From Planctomycetaceae bacterium (GTDB lineage: Bacteria > Planctomycetota > Planctomycetia > Pirellulales > Pirellulaceae), in NCBI GenBank assembly GCA_002726245.1, contig PBSM01000294.1, positions 1-41,142 of the forward strand: a DNA stretch of 41,142 nucleotides, read 5' to 3'. Below are positions 9,561 to 17,695 of this stretch, one piece after another; position 1 is the stretch's first letter; each line of letters starts with the position of its first letter. A model generated the notes under the pieces. That model searched no databases. It was not told where the DNA came from and saw nothing but the letters and a program-made list of their open reading frames with translations. The position numbers were made by a program, and so were the translations under genes.

Positions 9561-10649
9561 ATGTTTTTGGCATTTGGCGAGATCATGGCCCGTATTGCTC
9601 CGCCTCATCATCTTCGTTGGCAACAGACTCTGCCGGGCGGCGTTGAAGTGACGTGGGGTGGCGGAGAAGCCAACGTCTGCGCGTCGCTTGCGATGTACGG
9701 AAATCAAAGCCGCTATGTCACGGCGTTGCCGCGTCATCCGATCTCAGAGAGCCTCGTCGCGACACTACGAGGCCTTGGCGTGGATACAGGACAAATTCTG
9801 TGGCGCGAACAAGGAAGGCTCGGGCTGTACTTTGTCGAAAAGGGTGCGAATCAACGCGGCTCGACTGTCATCTACGATCGTGAGAACAGCGCCGTTAGCT
9901 TGGCGGCCGCCGAAGAATACGACTTCGATCGTGCACTGGACGGCGTTCATTGGTTACACATCACTGGGATCAGTCCCGCGATCAGCGAGCAAGCGTGCGA
10001 AACGAATCTGACGCTCGTGAAGCGGGCTAAGCAAGCGGGCGTCAGGGTGTCGTGCGATCTCAACTTTCGCAAGAAGCTGTGGAAGTGGCGACCTGGCATC
10101 GAACCTCGCGAGCTTGCACGACAAAGCATGGCGGACGTGCTGCCCTTTATCGACTTGGTCATCGGCAACGAGGAAGACGCTGCTGACGTCCTCGATATCC
10201 AGGCCGAGGGGACCAACGTGGCTCACGGCCAACTCAACGTCGCCGCTTATGAAGATGTTGCTCGCAAGATCGTTTCGCGATTTCCGAATGTTTCGCGAGT
10301 CGCGATCACTCTCCGCGAAAGCATCTCGGCCGATCACAACAACTGGGGTGCGATGTTGTTCGACGTTGCTCAGAATAGCGCCTTCCTGTCGCCGCTTGAC
10401 GCCAGCGGCAGCTACTGTCCCTACGAAATGCGTGACATCATCGACCGCGTCGGGGCAGGGGACTCGTTTGCGGCCGGCCTGCTGCATGCGTTGAATTCCG
10501 AGCAGTATTCCGACGCCCAAGCCGCTATTCACTTCGCGGTTGCTGCTAGTTGCCTCAAGCATTCGGTGCAAGGTGACTTCAACTACGTTACCGAAGCCGA
10601 AGTAGCCTCCCTCGCCTCCGGCAACGCCACGGGACGCGTCCAGCGATAA
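9561..10649 (+). CDS. kdgK: 2-keto-3-deoxygluconate kinase (PfkB/ribokinase family)
   Basis: 362 residues. The enzyme phosphorylates 2-keto-3-deoxygluconate with ATP, a step in breakdown of uronic acids such as pectin or alginate products, in the cytoplasm. Visible signs are the N-terminal FGEIMARIAPP, the substrate loop WGGGEANVCASLAMYG, and the C-terminal ATP/anion-hole motif DRVGAGDSF with catalytic Asp301, ending in SGNATGRVQR. The same signatures in the same order are known from characterised KdgK enzymes. Length fits the family (about 340). No aldolase (KDPG) or dehydratase gene is nearby, so the gene stands alone here. The closest alternative is another PfkB sugar kinase. Confidence 0.85.
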   Translation: MFLAFGEIMARIAPPHHLRWQQTLPGGVEVTWGGGEANVCASLAMYGNQSRYVTALPRHPISESLVATLRGLGVDTGQILWREQGRLGLYFVEKGANQRGSTVIYDRENSAVSLAAAEEYDFDRALDGVHWLHITGISPAISEQACETNLTLVKRAKQAGVRVSCDLNFRKKLWKWRPGIEPRELARQSMADVLPFIDLVIGNEEDAADVLDIQAEGTNVAHGQLNVAAYEDVARKIVSRFPNVSRVAITLRESISADHNNWGAMLFDVAQNSAFLSPLDASGSYCPYEMRDIIDRVGAGDSFAAGLLHALNSEQYSDAQAAIHFAVAASCLKHSVQGDFNYVTEAEVASLASGNATGRVQR

Positions 10650-10678
10650 GAAGACGCATCGTTTGCTCACGGCCGTCG

Positions 10679-10735
10679 AGTCCCGAAGGGACGGCGGCGA
10701 ATGGAGCTTTCCATCGCCATCGTCCCTTCGGGACT
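10679..10735. repeat. 15-bp perfect inverted repeat with stem extended
   Basis: Arms at 10679-10693 and 10721-10735 (AGTCCCGAAGGGACG and its reverse complement) flank a partly complementary loop (GGCGAATGGA / TCCATCGCC). The hairpin follows kdgK by about 30 bases. It could stop transcription, but no T-run follows, so I class it as a palindromic repeat. A third partial copy of the arm (CGTCCTTTCGGGAC) lies at about 10791-10804. The 438-base gap 10650-11087 holds this, the next palindrome and nothing else that I can identify. Confidence 0.7.
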
Positions 10736-10760
10736 AAGAAAGATATTCACCTACGTTCCT

Positions 10761-10776
10761 CCAGACTAAAGTCTGG
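10761..10776. repeat. 16-bp palindrome (CCAGACT/AGTCTGG)
   Basis: CCAGACT, AA, AGTCTGG forms a tight 7-bp stem with a two-base loop. It sits 25 bases after the previous palindrome in the gap before the amidohydrolase gene. It is part of the palindrome-rich spacer; no function can be shown. Confidence 0.6.
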
Positions 10777-11087
10777 GGCTATTTGACTGCGTCCTTTCGG
10801 GACAAACTCTCTGACTAAGATGCTGGATTAATCTCGACTCCGCTCCTTAGCAAGCTCAACCGCTCGAGATCTGCCACCGCATTCTGCGCCGCAAGCGTCA
10901 TCGATCGTTGTTTTTCGCGTGGTTCCTGCGATAATTCGATCCCATGCACCCGGCACTCCTTCCTTTTGCTTTGACACCAGTGCGGCTCGCACGTTCAACG
11001 AAGATCGTAAGTCCTCGATGAAGCATCACGCAGCAACGACAGGTCTGCTGATCGCATTGCCCTCCAGCATCCGCCAGCCAACACACG

Positions 11088-12734
11088 GTGAAAGGCGAAA
11101 CCATTAGCCTCTCGATCCGCTTCTCAGCACTGTGCCTTCTCTTTGTTCTTCCAGCACCCGCTTTGGGGCAAGAAGCGGCTTACGATGTCTTGATTCGTGG
11201 TGGACTCGTCGTCGATGGTAGCGGGGAAACCGGCATCAAGGCTGATGTTGCCATATCGGCTGGCCGCATCGTCGCGGTTGGCAAACTAACAGACGCAACT
11301 GCCGCCAAAGTCGTCGATATCACTGACCTTGTGATTTGTCCAGGCTTCATCGATCTGCACAGCCACGCCGATCGCGGAATCTTGAAGTCGCGAAGCGCCG
11401 AGAACTATGTGCGTCAGGGAGTAACGACACTCGTTTGCGGCAACTGCGGCAGTTCTCCGACCGACATCGAAGCTTTCTTCACCGAGTTGAAGTCCGGCTG
11501 CGGCGTGAACGTCACGATGTTGATCGGACACGGCAGCGTTCGGCAGCAAGTCATCGGCCGATTGAACGTGCCTCCTTCCGCCGAGCAGCTCGAAGAAATG
11601 AAACGAATCGTGAGACGAACAATGCGAGCTGGTGCGGTCGGCATATCGACGAGTCTTCGGTACGGGCCGGGTGCCTATGCCGATACCGACGAGATTGTAG
11701 AACTCGCTCGCGAAGTCGCGCCGTTCCAAGGCTTCTATGCCACGCACATGCGAGACGAAGGAACTCGCATGCTTGAAGCACTCGAAGAGGCACTGCTGGT
11801 TGGGCAGCAGGCAAGCATTCCCGTTCACGTGTCGCACCACAAGATATCGTCCGCATCCGTCTTTGGGCTAACACGGCTGTCACTGGACCGTATTACGAAA
11901 GCTCGGGCCGATGGTGTCGATGTAACTCTCGATCAGTACCCTTACGGCGCGGGAAGTGGCGGCGTGTCGCTGTATGTTCCACAGGCGTCGCTATCGGGTG
12001 GACTGGAAGCATTCAAACGGCGCATCGCCGACCCCGAGAAGAAAGATGCGATCTTGGCAAGCGTCGAAGAATTGCTCGTCCGCAAGATCTATGAAGCGGG
12101 GCAGAACCCAAGTAATTCCGATCACACAGCGATCGCCTTGTCGCGGATTCAACTGGCTCGCGCCGCGCACGATGAGGAGTTGGAGGGCAAGACGCTGCCG
12201 GAGATTCTCCGAGCGCGAGGCCAGGCAGTAACGCTCAGCAACGGTGCCGAGCTATTGGTCGAACTCGTCACGCATGGCGTGCGCGGGATTAACCATACCT
12301 TGGACGACCGGCCAGGCGGAGACGTGGACAGGGTGATGCAGTTCCCGCTGACAAGTGTCGCGTCGGACGGAAGTGTGTTTGAATTCGGCAGAGGGCATCC
12401 GCATCCTCGTTCCTACGGCTGTTATCCGCGAGTGCTGGGCCGTTATGTTCGTGAGCGAAAGCTACTGAGCCTGGAACAGGCGATCCACAAGATGACAGAA
12501 CTTCCCGCACGGCGGCTCAAGTGGAGCGATCGTGGTCTGATCAAGGTTGGTCATTGGGCGGACCTGACGATCCTCGATCCTCGAATCATTGCCGACAAAG
12601 CAACTTTCGCCGACCCTCATCAACACTCGGTCGGCGTGAAACATGTGATGATTCAAGGCCAGTTCGTTCTCAAGGATGGTCGCATGACGGGCGAACTACC
12701 CGGCCAGCCAGTCGGGCTTGGCAAGGAACAATGA
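11088..12734 (+). CDS. N-acyl-D-amino-acid deacylase (D-aminoacylase) family amidohydrolase
   Basis: 548 residues. It starts with GTG at 11088; no ATG gives the full signal peptide (hydrophobic core FSALCLLFVLPAPALG, cleavage near residue 24), so the product is exported. Metal-site motifs of the amidohydrolase superfamily are present: HSHAD after PGFID, the Cys of VCGNCGSSP, HMRDEG, VSHHK and a late SDGS. The C-terminal block DRGLIKVGHWADLTILDP is typical of the D-aminoacylase/dihydroorotase type. It would remove acyl groups from N-acyl-D-amino acids or related amides. It precedes the MOSC gene by 13 bases in the same direction. Confidence 0.88.
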   Translation: MKGETISLSIRFSALCLLFVLPAPALGQEAAYDVLIRGGLVVDGSGETGIKADVAISAGRIVAVGKLTDATAAKVVDITDLVICPGFIDLHSHADRGILKSRSAENYVRQGVTTLVCGNCGSSPTDIEAFFTELKSGCGVNVTMLIGHGSVRQQVIGRLNVPPSAEQLEEMKRIVRRTMRAGAVGISTSLRYGPGAYADTDEIVELAREVAPFQGFYATHMRDEGTRMLEALEEALLVGQQASIPVHVSHHKISSASVFGLTRLSLDRITKARADGVDVTLDQYPYGAGSGGVSLYVPQASLSGGLEAFKRRIADPEKKDAILASVEELLVRKIYEAGQNPSNSDHTAIALSRIQLARAAHDEELEGKTLPEILRARGQAVTLSNGAELLVELVTHGVRGINHTLDDRPGGDVDRVMQFPLTSVASDGSVFEFGRGHPHPRSYGCYPRVLGRYVRERKLLSLEQAIHKMTELPARRLKWSDRGLIKVGHWADLTILDPRIIADKATFADPHQHSVGVKHVMIQGQFVLKDGRMTGELPGQPVGLGKEQ

Positions 12735-12747
12735 GGCGGTCGCCGAG

Positions 12748-13554
12748 ATGCATGTAACAAGCATCGCCATCTACCCGATTAAAGCAACTGCAGCAATCGA
12801 TCTTCAGCAGGCGGAAGTTCGCTCGCGCGGGTTGGCTGGTGATCGACGTTGGATGGTCGTCGATGAAGGCGGGCAGTTCCTCCATCAACGCATTCGCGCC
12901 AAGCTGGCATTGGTAAAGACAACGCTTGCCGACGGCGACGAACTGCTTCTAGACGCGCCGGGCATGTCGCAACTTCACGTCGATCGTCCCGACGGCAGTC
13001 AGCGGCTAGACGTCGGCGTGTGGAGCGATACGGTAGGCGCAGCCGATGCGGGAGCAGAGGCCGCAGCTTGGTTCTCGCAATTCGTGGGGGCTCCGTGCCA
13101 CTTAGTCTTCATGGACGCTGCAGCAACTCGACCGGTTGCACCGGAGGACGGGCAAGCCGGAGATGTAGTCAGCTTTGCAGACGCGATGCCCTTGTTGCTG
13201 GCGTCCGAGGCGTCGCTCGCAGATCTAAACGTGCGGATGGAGAATCCGCTGCCGATGAACCGTTTTCGCCCTAACGTCGTGATTGATGGAGATGAACCTT
13301 GGATCGAGGAGAGCTGGAAGCGTCTGCGTATCGGTGATGTGGACTTCGAGGTGACGCACCCGTGCCTGCGCTGTGTCGTCACGACGATCGATCAGCAAAC
13401 GGGACAGAAGAGCGGCGACAGCGAGCCGCTGCGAACGTTGACGAGCTTCCGTCAAACGGAGGACGGTGTTTGTTTCGGCGTCAACCTTGTGCCGCGAAGC
13501 CGCAGCATGGTCTCCGTCGGTGATCCGGTCACGGTCTTGAGTCCTGCCGACTAG
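12748..13554 (+). CDS. MOSC-domain protein (mARC/YcbX type)
   Basis: 268 residues from the ATG at 12748, which has an AATGAGGCG ribosome-binding region just upstream; an in-frame ATG 10 codons earlier overlaps the previous stop. The N-terminal part (residues 1-110) is the MOSC_N beta-barrel (MHVTSIAIYPIKAT, RGLAGDRRWMVVDEG). The MOSC domain follows with NRFRPNVVIDG and the cysteine pair in HPCLRCVVTTID, where the second Cys-region matches the Mo-binding Cys position of the mARC-type enzymes. Related proteins bind molybdopterin and reduce N-hydroxylated compounds or handle sulfur. Redox partner genes are not nearby. Probably an operon with the deacylase. Confidence 0.88.
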   Translation: MHVTSIAIYPIKATAAIDLQQAEVRSRGLAGDRRWMVVDEGGQFLHQRIRAKLALVKTTLADGDELLLDAPGMSQLHVDRPDGSQRLDVGVWSDTVGAADAGAEAAAWFSQFVGAPCHLVFMDAAATRPVAPEDGQAGDVVSFADAMPLLLASEASLADLNVRMENPLPMNRFRPNVVIDGDEPWIEESWKRLRIGDVDFEVTHPCLRCVVTTIDQQTGQKSGDSEPLRTLTSFRQTEDGVCFGVNLVPRSRSMVSVGDPVTVLSPAD

Positions 13555-13576
13555 TACCTCCATGCATCCGATCTTG

Positions 13577-14995
13577 TCAGTAGGACGGGCTTGCCGGTGG
13601 TTGCTTTAAGTCGCTGGCAGGTTCAAGTTCGTCCTTGATGCTCTGGTTGTCAAGCTTAACCTGCGACTGGCGATGCAATTCAACCCACGTCTCTGCCGTC
13701 TCGACCGCCAGCTTCGCACGCTGTACGGCAGTCTCCTTAAGCCGAATGGCTCCCTGCGGGATACTGTCAGCGATTCGCTTGTTAACCGCGTTCGCCTCGT
13801 CGAGTTCTGTCTTGGCCGCTTCCAACGCTACCTTCGCCCGGCGCAACTCCAGATCGACCAGCTTCCTTGTCGCTTCGTATGCTCGTTTCGCCTGTTCAAG
13901 TTGAAGCTTGGAGATCTCTAGTTCTCCTTCCAGCTCCACCCGTTCGATCGGCTTCAGATTCCTCGACGCCCGAAGCTTTCGCTCGACAATGCGGACTCGC
14001 GCTTTGGTTTCCGAGACGGTAGTCCCCGACGCGATGTTCGCGTAGGTTCGCGCCTGGTTATCGATGGAAGGTCCAACTGCCAGTGGCGGCGGACCTGATT
14101 TGTTTGACCACCGTACATGATCGTTACCCGGTAACGGTTGGCTTTCGGGTAGGGCAACGCTTTCGAATTCGTAAACCACGCGTGTGCGTAGCGTCGTCTT
14201 ACCGTCTGGCCCCACAACGTTTTCGGTGACCCGTCGCGGTACTGCCCGCGTGATTCTCTTCGTCGTACCCTCCGGGGCCCCAGGAGCCCACAGTGGAGCG
14301 TTCTCAGGTTTAAGGGGACTCGGCACGTTCGAGACTCCGGGCTTCGATTTGAACGGGTTTCCAACAGGAAGTGCCGGCGTGTTGACGCCCCTCGTAGTCT
14401 GCTGTTGGTAATAGGTGGGAATCCATCTCTCGGAAGTATTGTCCCATTGCAACTCGTTGGGACCATTCAGTACGTCCTCAACGCGTCTTTCGACGGTCCG
14501 ATTCTTCAAGGACTTTCTCTTCTCGACGCTGGCTTCCACGTCAGTCATCCGTTTCTTTAATCTCTCGACTTCCAGTTCCCGTCCGGCCTGCCGAACATCG
14601 AACTGTTCGTTCGTCAGCTCTTGTATCTGGCTACGGATTTGAGATTGCTCGCGTTTGTCTTTCGTCGCTCGATACTTGTTCACGAGATCGTTGATTTGCG
14701 TGTCGAGCTCTTGGTATCTACTTCTTAGTTGAATGACGGCAGGATCGGTCGCCCTGGGCAGAGGATAGGCGTATCTCACTTGCGGTTGGGACACAGTCGG
14801 GCCTGGTAGCCCGATCGGCGCGCCTACAACTTCCGCCCCAGATGGGTCCGTGGCGGGCGAATCGTCAACCGGTCGCAATGGACTGGAATCGTCTTGTCCT
14901 TGCACCAGCGAGAAGCCGCTGATTGCGGCAACAGTCATCAAGAACGAGCAGACGAGCAATCTTGCTGTCGAGTTATTGTCCGAGTAGGTCTTCAC
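13577..14995 (-). CDS. Secreted coiled-coil protein, unknown function
   Basis: 472 residues. An N-terminal hydrophobic stretch (LLVCSFLMTVAAISGFSLVQG, residues about 13-33) is a signal peptide or anchor. Two long, charged helical regions follow, about 80-165 and 325-455, rich in heptad-like Leu/Glu/Lys/Arg (for example ELEGELEISKLQLEQAKRAY), both likely coiled coils. A proline-rich middle part (about 195-275) separates them. It lies 15 bases after the kinase gene end and 13.6-17.2 kb appear to form one operon, so it could be an output or scaffold under the sigma factor/kinase pair. No enzymatic motif is visible. Confidence 0.7.
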   Translation of the reverse strand: MKTYSDNNSTARLLVCSFLMTVAAISGFSLVQGQDDSSPLRPVDDSPATDPSGAEVVGAPIGLPGPTVSQPQVRYAYPLPRATDPAVIQLRSRYQELDTQINDLVNKYRATKDKREQSQIRSQIQELTNEQFDVRQAGRELEVERLKKRMTDVEASVEKRKSLKNRTVERRVEDVLNGPNELQWDNTSERWIPTYYQQQTTRGVNTPALPVGNPFKSKPGVSNVPSPLKPENAPLWAPGAPEGTTKRITRAVPRRVTENVVGPDGKTTLRTRVVYEFESVALPESQPLPGNDHVRWSNKSGPPPLAVGPSIDNQARTYANIASGTTVSETKARVRIVERKLRASRNLKPIERVELEGELEISKLQLEQAKRAYEATRKLVDLELRRAKVALEAAKTELDEANAVNKRIADSIPQGAIRLKETAVQRAKLAVETAETWVELHRQSQVKLDNQSIKDELEPASDLKQPPASPSY

Positions 14996-15010
14996 TGTCG
15001 TTCTCCTTGA

Positions 15011-16062
15011 CTAGAAGTCCGTTGCTTCGATCCGCAACAGATTGAATTCGATTTCGTAGAAGTCGGCTTCGATGCCGTCATACCAGACGCTGTCAGCATC
15101 TGCCGCCGCCTGACCGCTGTTGAGTACATGGCTCTGGTCACGCGGTACCGAGTACTCGGTAGTCGGGGACGAACGGTCGCCTTGACTACTGGGTACTGAG
15201 TACTCAGTACTTAATGCCCCGCTGTTTGGCGCCTCAGGCGATCCAAACGCCCTCGTGTCACTGGCATCATCGGACGGATCGTCGGGAACAGTGTTCCGAG
15301 ACGCCAGCAACAACGTCAGCAGCACACATACACAACAGACTGCGGCACCAAGTCGGAAGACCTTCCAGTCGCGACCGGTTCGGCGTGTTTGAAGAGACGC
15401 AGGCAGAGGCGCAGACGTTGGATGCTGGACATGAGCAAGGCAGTCTTCCAGCAACGCCCCAACCTCGCCCGCATTCTCATACCGGTCTACAGAGGCCTTT
15501 TCTAACAGCTTATCGATGATCGCGATCAACCATTCAGGAATGGTCGCGTTTGATTCGCGGAGAGGAATCGACGTGCCATCGCAGATGCGCCGCAACACTC
15601 CCATTGTCGTTTCAGCCCGGAAAGGTGGGTGACCTGTGCACATGGCGTACAACACACTGCCCAGACTGAAGAGATCGGTTCGGTGATCGATCGCCTCGCC
15701 CTTAGCTTGCTCTGGCGACATGTACTGCGGAGTGCCAGCGATGACCCCGCTGCGAGTGAGCGCAGCGTCGTCAATTGCGCGAGCCAAACCAAAGTCGGTC
15801 AGCAACACTCGATCCGTATCTTCCTCCAGCAGGATATTTGCGGGCTTGACGTCCCGATGGACGAGGCCTTGGTCGTGGGCCGCGGCCAATCCTCGCGCGA
15901 CTTCGATTCCGATTCGCAAAATGTCTTCGAGTGGTAAGCCCTCTTCGCGATCGACCCGTTCTTGTAGCGACTCGCACTCCACGTACGGCATTACGAGATA
16001 GGGCAGCTTGCCTGTGGCTTCAACCGCATGAATGGCGACAACGTGCTGATGAACGACTGCGG
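15011..16062 (-). pseudogene. Ser/Thr protein kinase, C-terminal half (after frameshift)
   Basis: Open in this frame from about 16062, the point of the apparent deletion, to the stop at 15011; the first ATG in frame is at 15991. Just before that ATG the same frame reads HVVAIHAVEATGKLPYLV, the ordinary kinase sequence, so the ORF starting at the ATG is not the true start. It holds the catalytic loop HRDVKPAN, the DFG motif (TDFGLARA) and APE-like SPEQA, then a membrane span at about LLTLLLASR. A tail of about 90 residues follows with the repeated TEYSVP motif at a DNA palindrome. The first half is the neighbouring entry; together they make one kinase. Confidence 0.8.
15147..15211. repeat. Two palindromes inside the kinase reading frame
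   Basis: Perfect palindromes at 15147-15162 (TACCGAGTACTCGGTA) and 15194-15211 (GTACTGAGTACTCAGTAC) lie 31 bases apart in the part of the kinase after the membrane span. They encode the two TEYSVP copies. A related GAGTACTCAG occurs near 35275 in an intergenic gap, so the motif is probably a dispersed repeat that has entered a coding sequence in frame. Confidence 0.65.
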
Positions 16063-16566
16063 CGCCGCCCGTGCCTCGCGAGCGAAACGCCTTCTTGCGG
16101 CGTCGCTCGAAGCGTAGTGCGGAGCAAGGATCTTGATCGCGAGGTATCGATTCAATTCGCGATCGAATGCCTTGAAGACAATGCCCATGCCACCACGGCC
16201 GATGACTTCCAGCAAATCGTATGGCCCCAGACGTCCCAAGGCGCCAGGTTGGTCGGATGCGTCAAGCAAATCCAGCACTAACTCATCCGCCGTCGTTTCA
16301 ACTTCATCAGCGAGCACACCAAGTTGAATCGTATCTCCACTCGTTGGCGAATCGTCAATGAAGACTTGCCCTTCTTCATCATCAGACAGAAACTGTCGTG
16401 CATCGTCCCACCAAGTGTCTTCCGCCGCCAGCGTCTCTAGTTGCAAGCGGCAAGTATCACATCCTTCAACGTGATCCGCGACATCGACTGCCAGCTCATC
16501 CGCCAGCGAACCAGCGAGCAATCGCTTCAATTGTTTCCGCTTGCAGTGTGCTGTTTGCGTAGTCAT
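15991..16566 (-). pseudogene. Ser/Thr protein kinase, N-terminal half (frameshifted)
   Basis: The ATG at 16566 lies 14 bases after the sigma factor stop. The N-terminus carries an anti-sigma-type Cys/His motif (HVEGCDTC, His32, Cys36, Cys39), then about residues 110-170 the kinase glycine loop GRGGMGIVFKAFD and the ATP-binding Lys in LAIKIL. After FAREARAA the frame fails and stops at 15991, whereas the -1 or +2 frame continues exactly with AVVHQHVVAIHAVEATGK, as expected in the family. A single missing G near 16062 in a GC-rich stretch (GGCGCCGCC) explains this. It could be a true loss, a sequencing error or, less likely, programmed shifting. Partner: adjacent ECF sigma factor. Confidence 0.8.
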
Positions 16567-16580
16567 TGCTCGACGCTCAT

Positions 16581-17177
16581 TCAGTCTTCTCGGAGTTGTT
16601 CAACCTTGGTCCGCAGTTTCGCCATCACACGACTTCGCGCGACGTATATCGCACCGGCAGACATCTTCAGTTCGTCGGCAACATCCTTGATCGCCTTTCC
16701 GTCAACACAAGTCAGCCAGAACGCTTGCCATGTATTCTTCTGAAATCCCTCGCGTATTTGTTCAGCGGCCCATCGAAACGTCTGGCGTCTGTATTCGTGA
16801 TCGAAATAAGCCGAGTGCTTGCTGTCCACGGCAGGCCGTTCGTTGAGCAACCGGTTAAAGTCCGTGTCGCCCGACCCTTGCGGATGCCGACGCTGCTTAG
16901 TCAAGTAATTGATCATCAGGTTGCGCGCGATCCGAAACAGCCAACCGCGGAACGAGCCACGTTTCGGGTCGGGGTCCCACTGATCGATCGCCTTGGATAC
17001 GGCAAGCAGCACCTCCTGAGTCAACTCGCGAGCGTCGGCATCTTGGAATCCATTCCGGCGAGCCAACCGATAGATCAGCGGCTCGTAGATCTGCTGAAAC
17101 TCGGTCCAAGCCTGGTCGTCACGCGCATCGCGCAGCCGCAATAGCAGGCTCGGCCGAGTTTCAGGTGCTTCCCGCAT
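16581..17177 (-). CDS. ECF-type RNA polymerase sigma factor
   Basis: 198 residues from the ATG at 17177; a longer frame upstream exists but adds non-sigma sequence. Region 2 is at about residues 15-90 (DAWTEFQQIYEPLIYRLAR, ELTQEVLLAVSKAI, RGWLFRIARNLMINYL) and region 4 at about 140-195 (DVADELKMSAGAIYVARSRVMAKL, the DNA-binding helix). The factor recruits RNA polymerase to -35/-10 sites of its own targets. The kinase with an anti-sigma-type motif starts 14 bases downstream, a pairing known from planctomycete ECF groups linked to Ser/Thr kinases, so activity is probably controlled by that kinase. No promoter consensus for it can be read here. Confidence 0.9.
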   Translation of the reverse strand: MREAPETRPSLLLRLRDARDDQAWTEFQQIYEPLIYRLARRNGFQDADARELTQEVLLAVSKAIDQWDPDPKRGSFRGWLFRIARNLMINYLTKQRRHPQGSGDTDFNRLLNERPAVDSKHSAYFDHEYRRQTFRWAAEQIREGFQKNTWQAFWLTCVDGKAIKDVADELKMSAGAIYVARSRVMAKLRTKVEQLRED

Positions 17178-17542
17178 TCCGTGTCTCCGCACTACTACAC
17201 AACGCCAACAGGAGAACCTTACACAGAATACCAGGAAGTCGATCGGAAACCGGAAGTCCCTGCCGGATACACGGCGGCTCTTCCACATGCTTCCGTCCTC
17301 TGCTAGTTTCTGCTGGCACAAGACTTGAGTAACCTGTTTCTCCTTTCGCCTTTCTACATTATGGCCGTTTATGACGTCGAGCGACTCCGAGATGGATCTC
17401 GTGGATAGGACTTTTGTCATGCCTCTTTCTTGCATTTTGGGTGCAATGAGAGGTGTGGCTGTTCAGATTGGGCGTGATCGCGATCGGCTTGTTGTGGTTG
17501 GCGATGGCGAGTGTATTGCGGAAGAGAAACGCTTGATGCTCG

Positions 17543-17608
17543 TTTAACGCGATGCCAGCGGCGAGCCTGTGTCACGCGAAAAATGCTCGCCGCTGGCGTC
17601 GCGTCAAA
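17543..17608. repeat. 24-bp near-perfect inverted repeat
   Basis: Arms 17543-17566 and 17585-17608 match with two differences, around an 18-base loop. Ends read TTTAACGCG and CGCGTCAAA. It lies in the 518-base gap 17178-17695 between the sigma factor (-) and purB (+). The rest of the gap holds an imperfect hairpin at 17422-17453 (CCTCT..TTGCA / TGCAA..AGAGG) and no other recognised signal; promoters for both genes are presumably here but none is clear. Confidence 0.75.
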
Positions 17609-17695
17609 CGAAACCAGGGCATCCCCTTGCGTCAGCGGATTGTCTCTTCAGAATAGCGATTATCGGTCCAATGACCACCTACACCAGGAACTGCG

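Noticed and set aside
15011..15991. Treating the two kinase pieces as two independent genes
   Set aside because: The catalytic loop frame extends upstream past its ATG with ordinary kinase sequence, so the ATG is not a real start.
17422..17453. Imperfect hairpin as a riboswitch for purB
   Set aside because: Only two five-base stems with a mismatch; no purine-riboswitch core sequences are visible.
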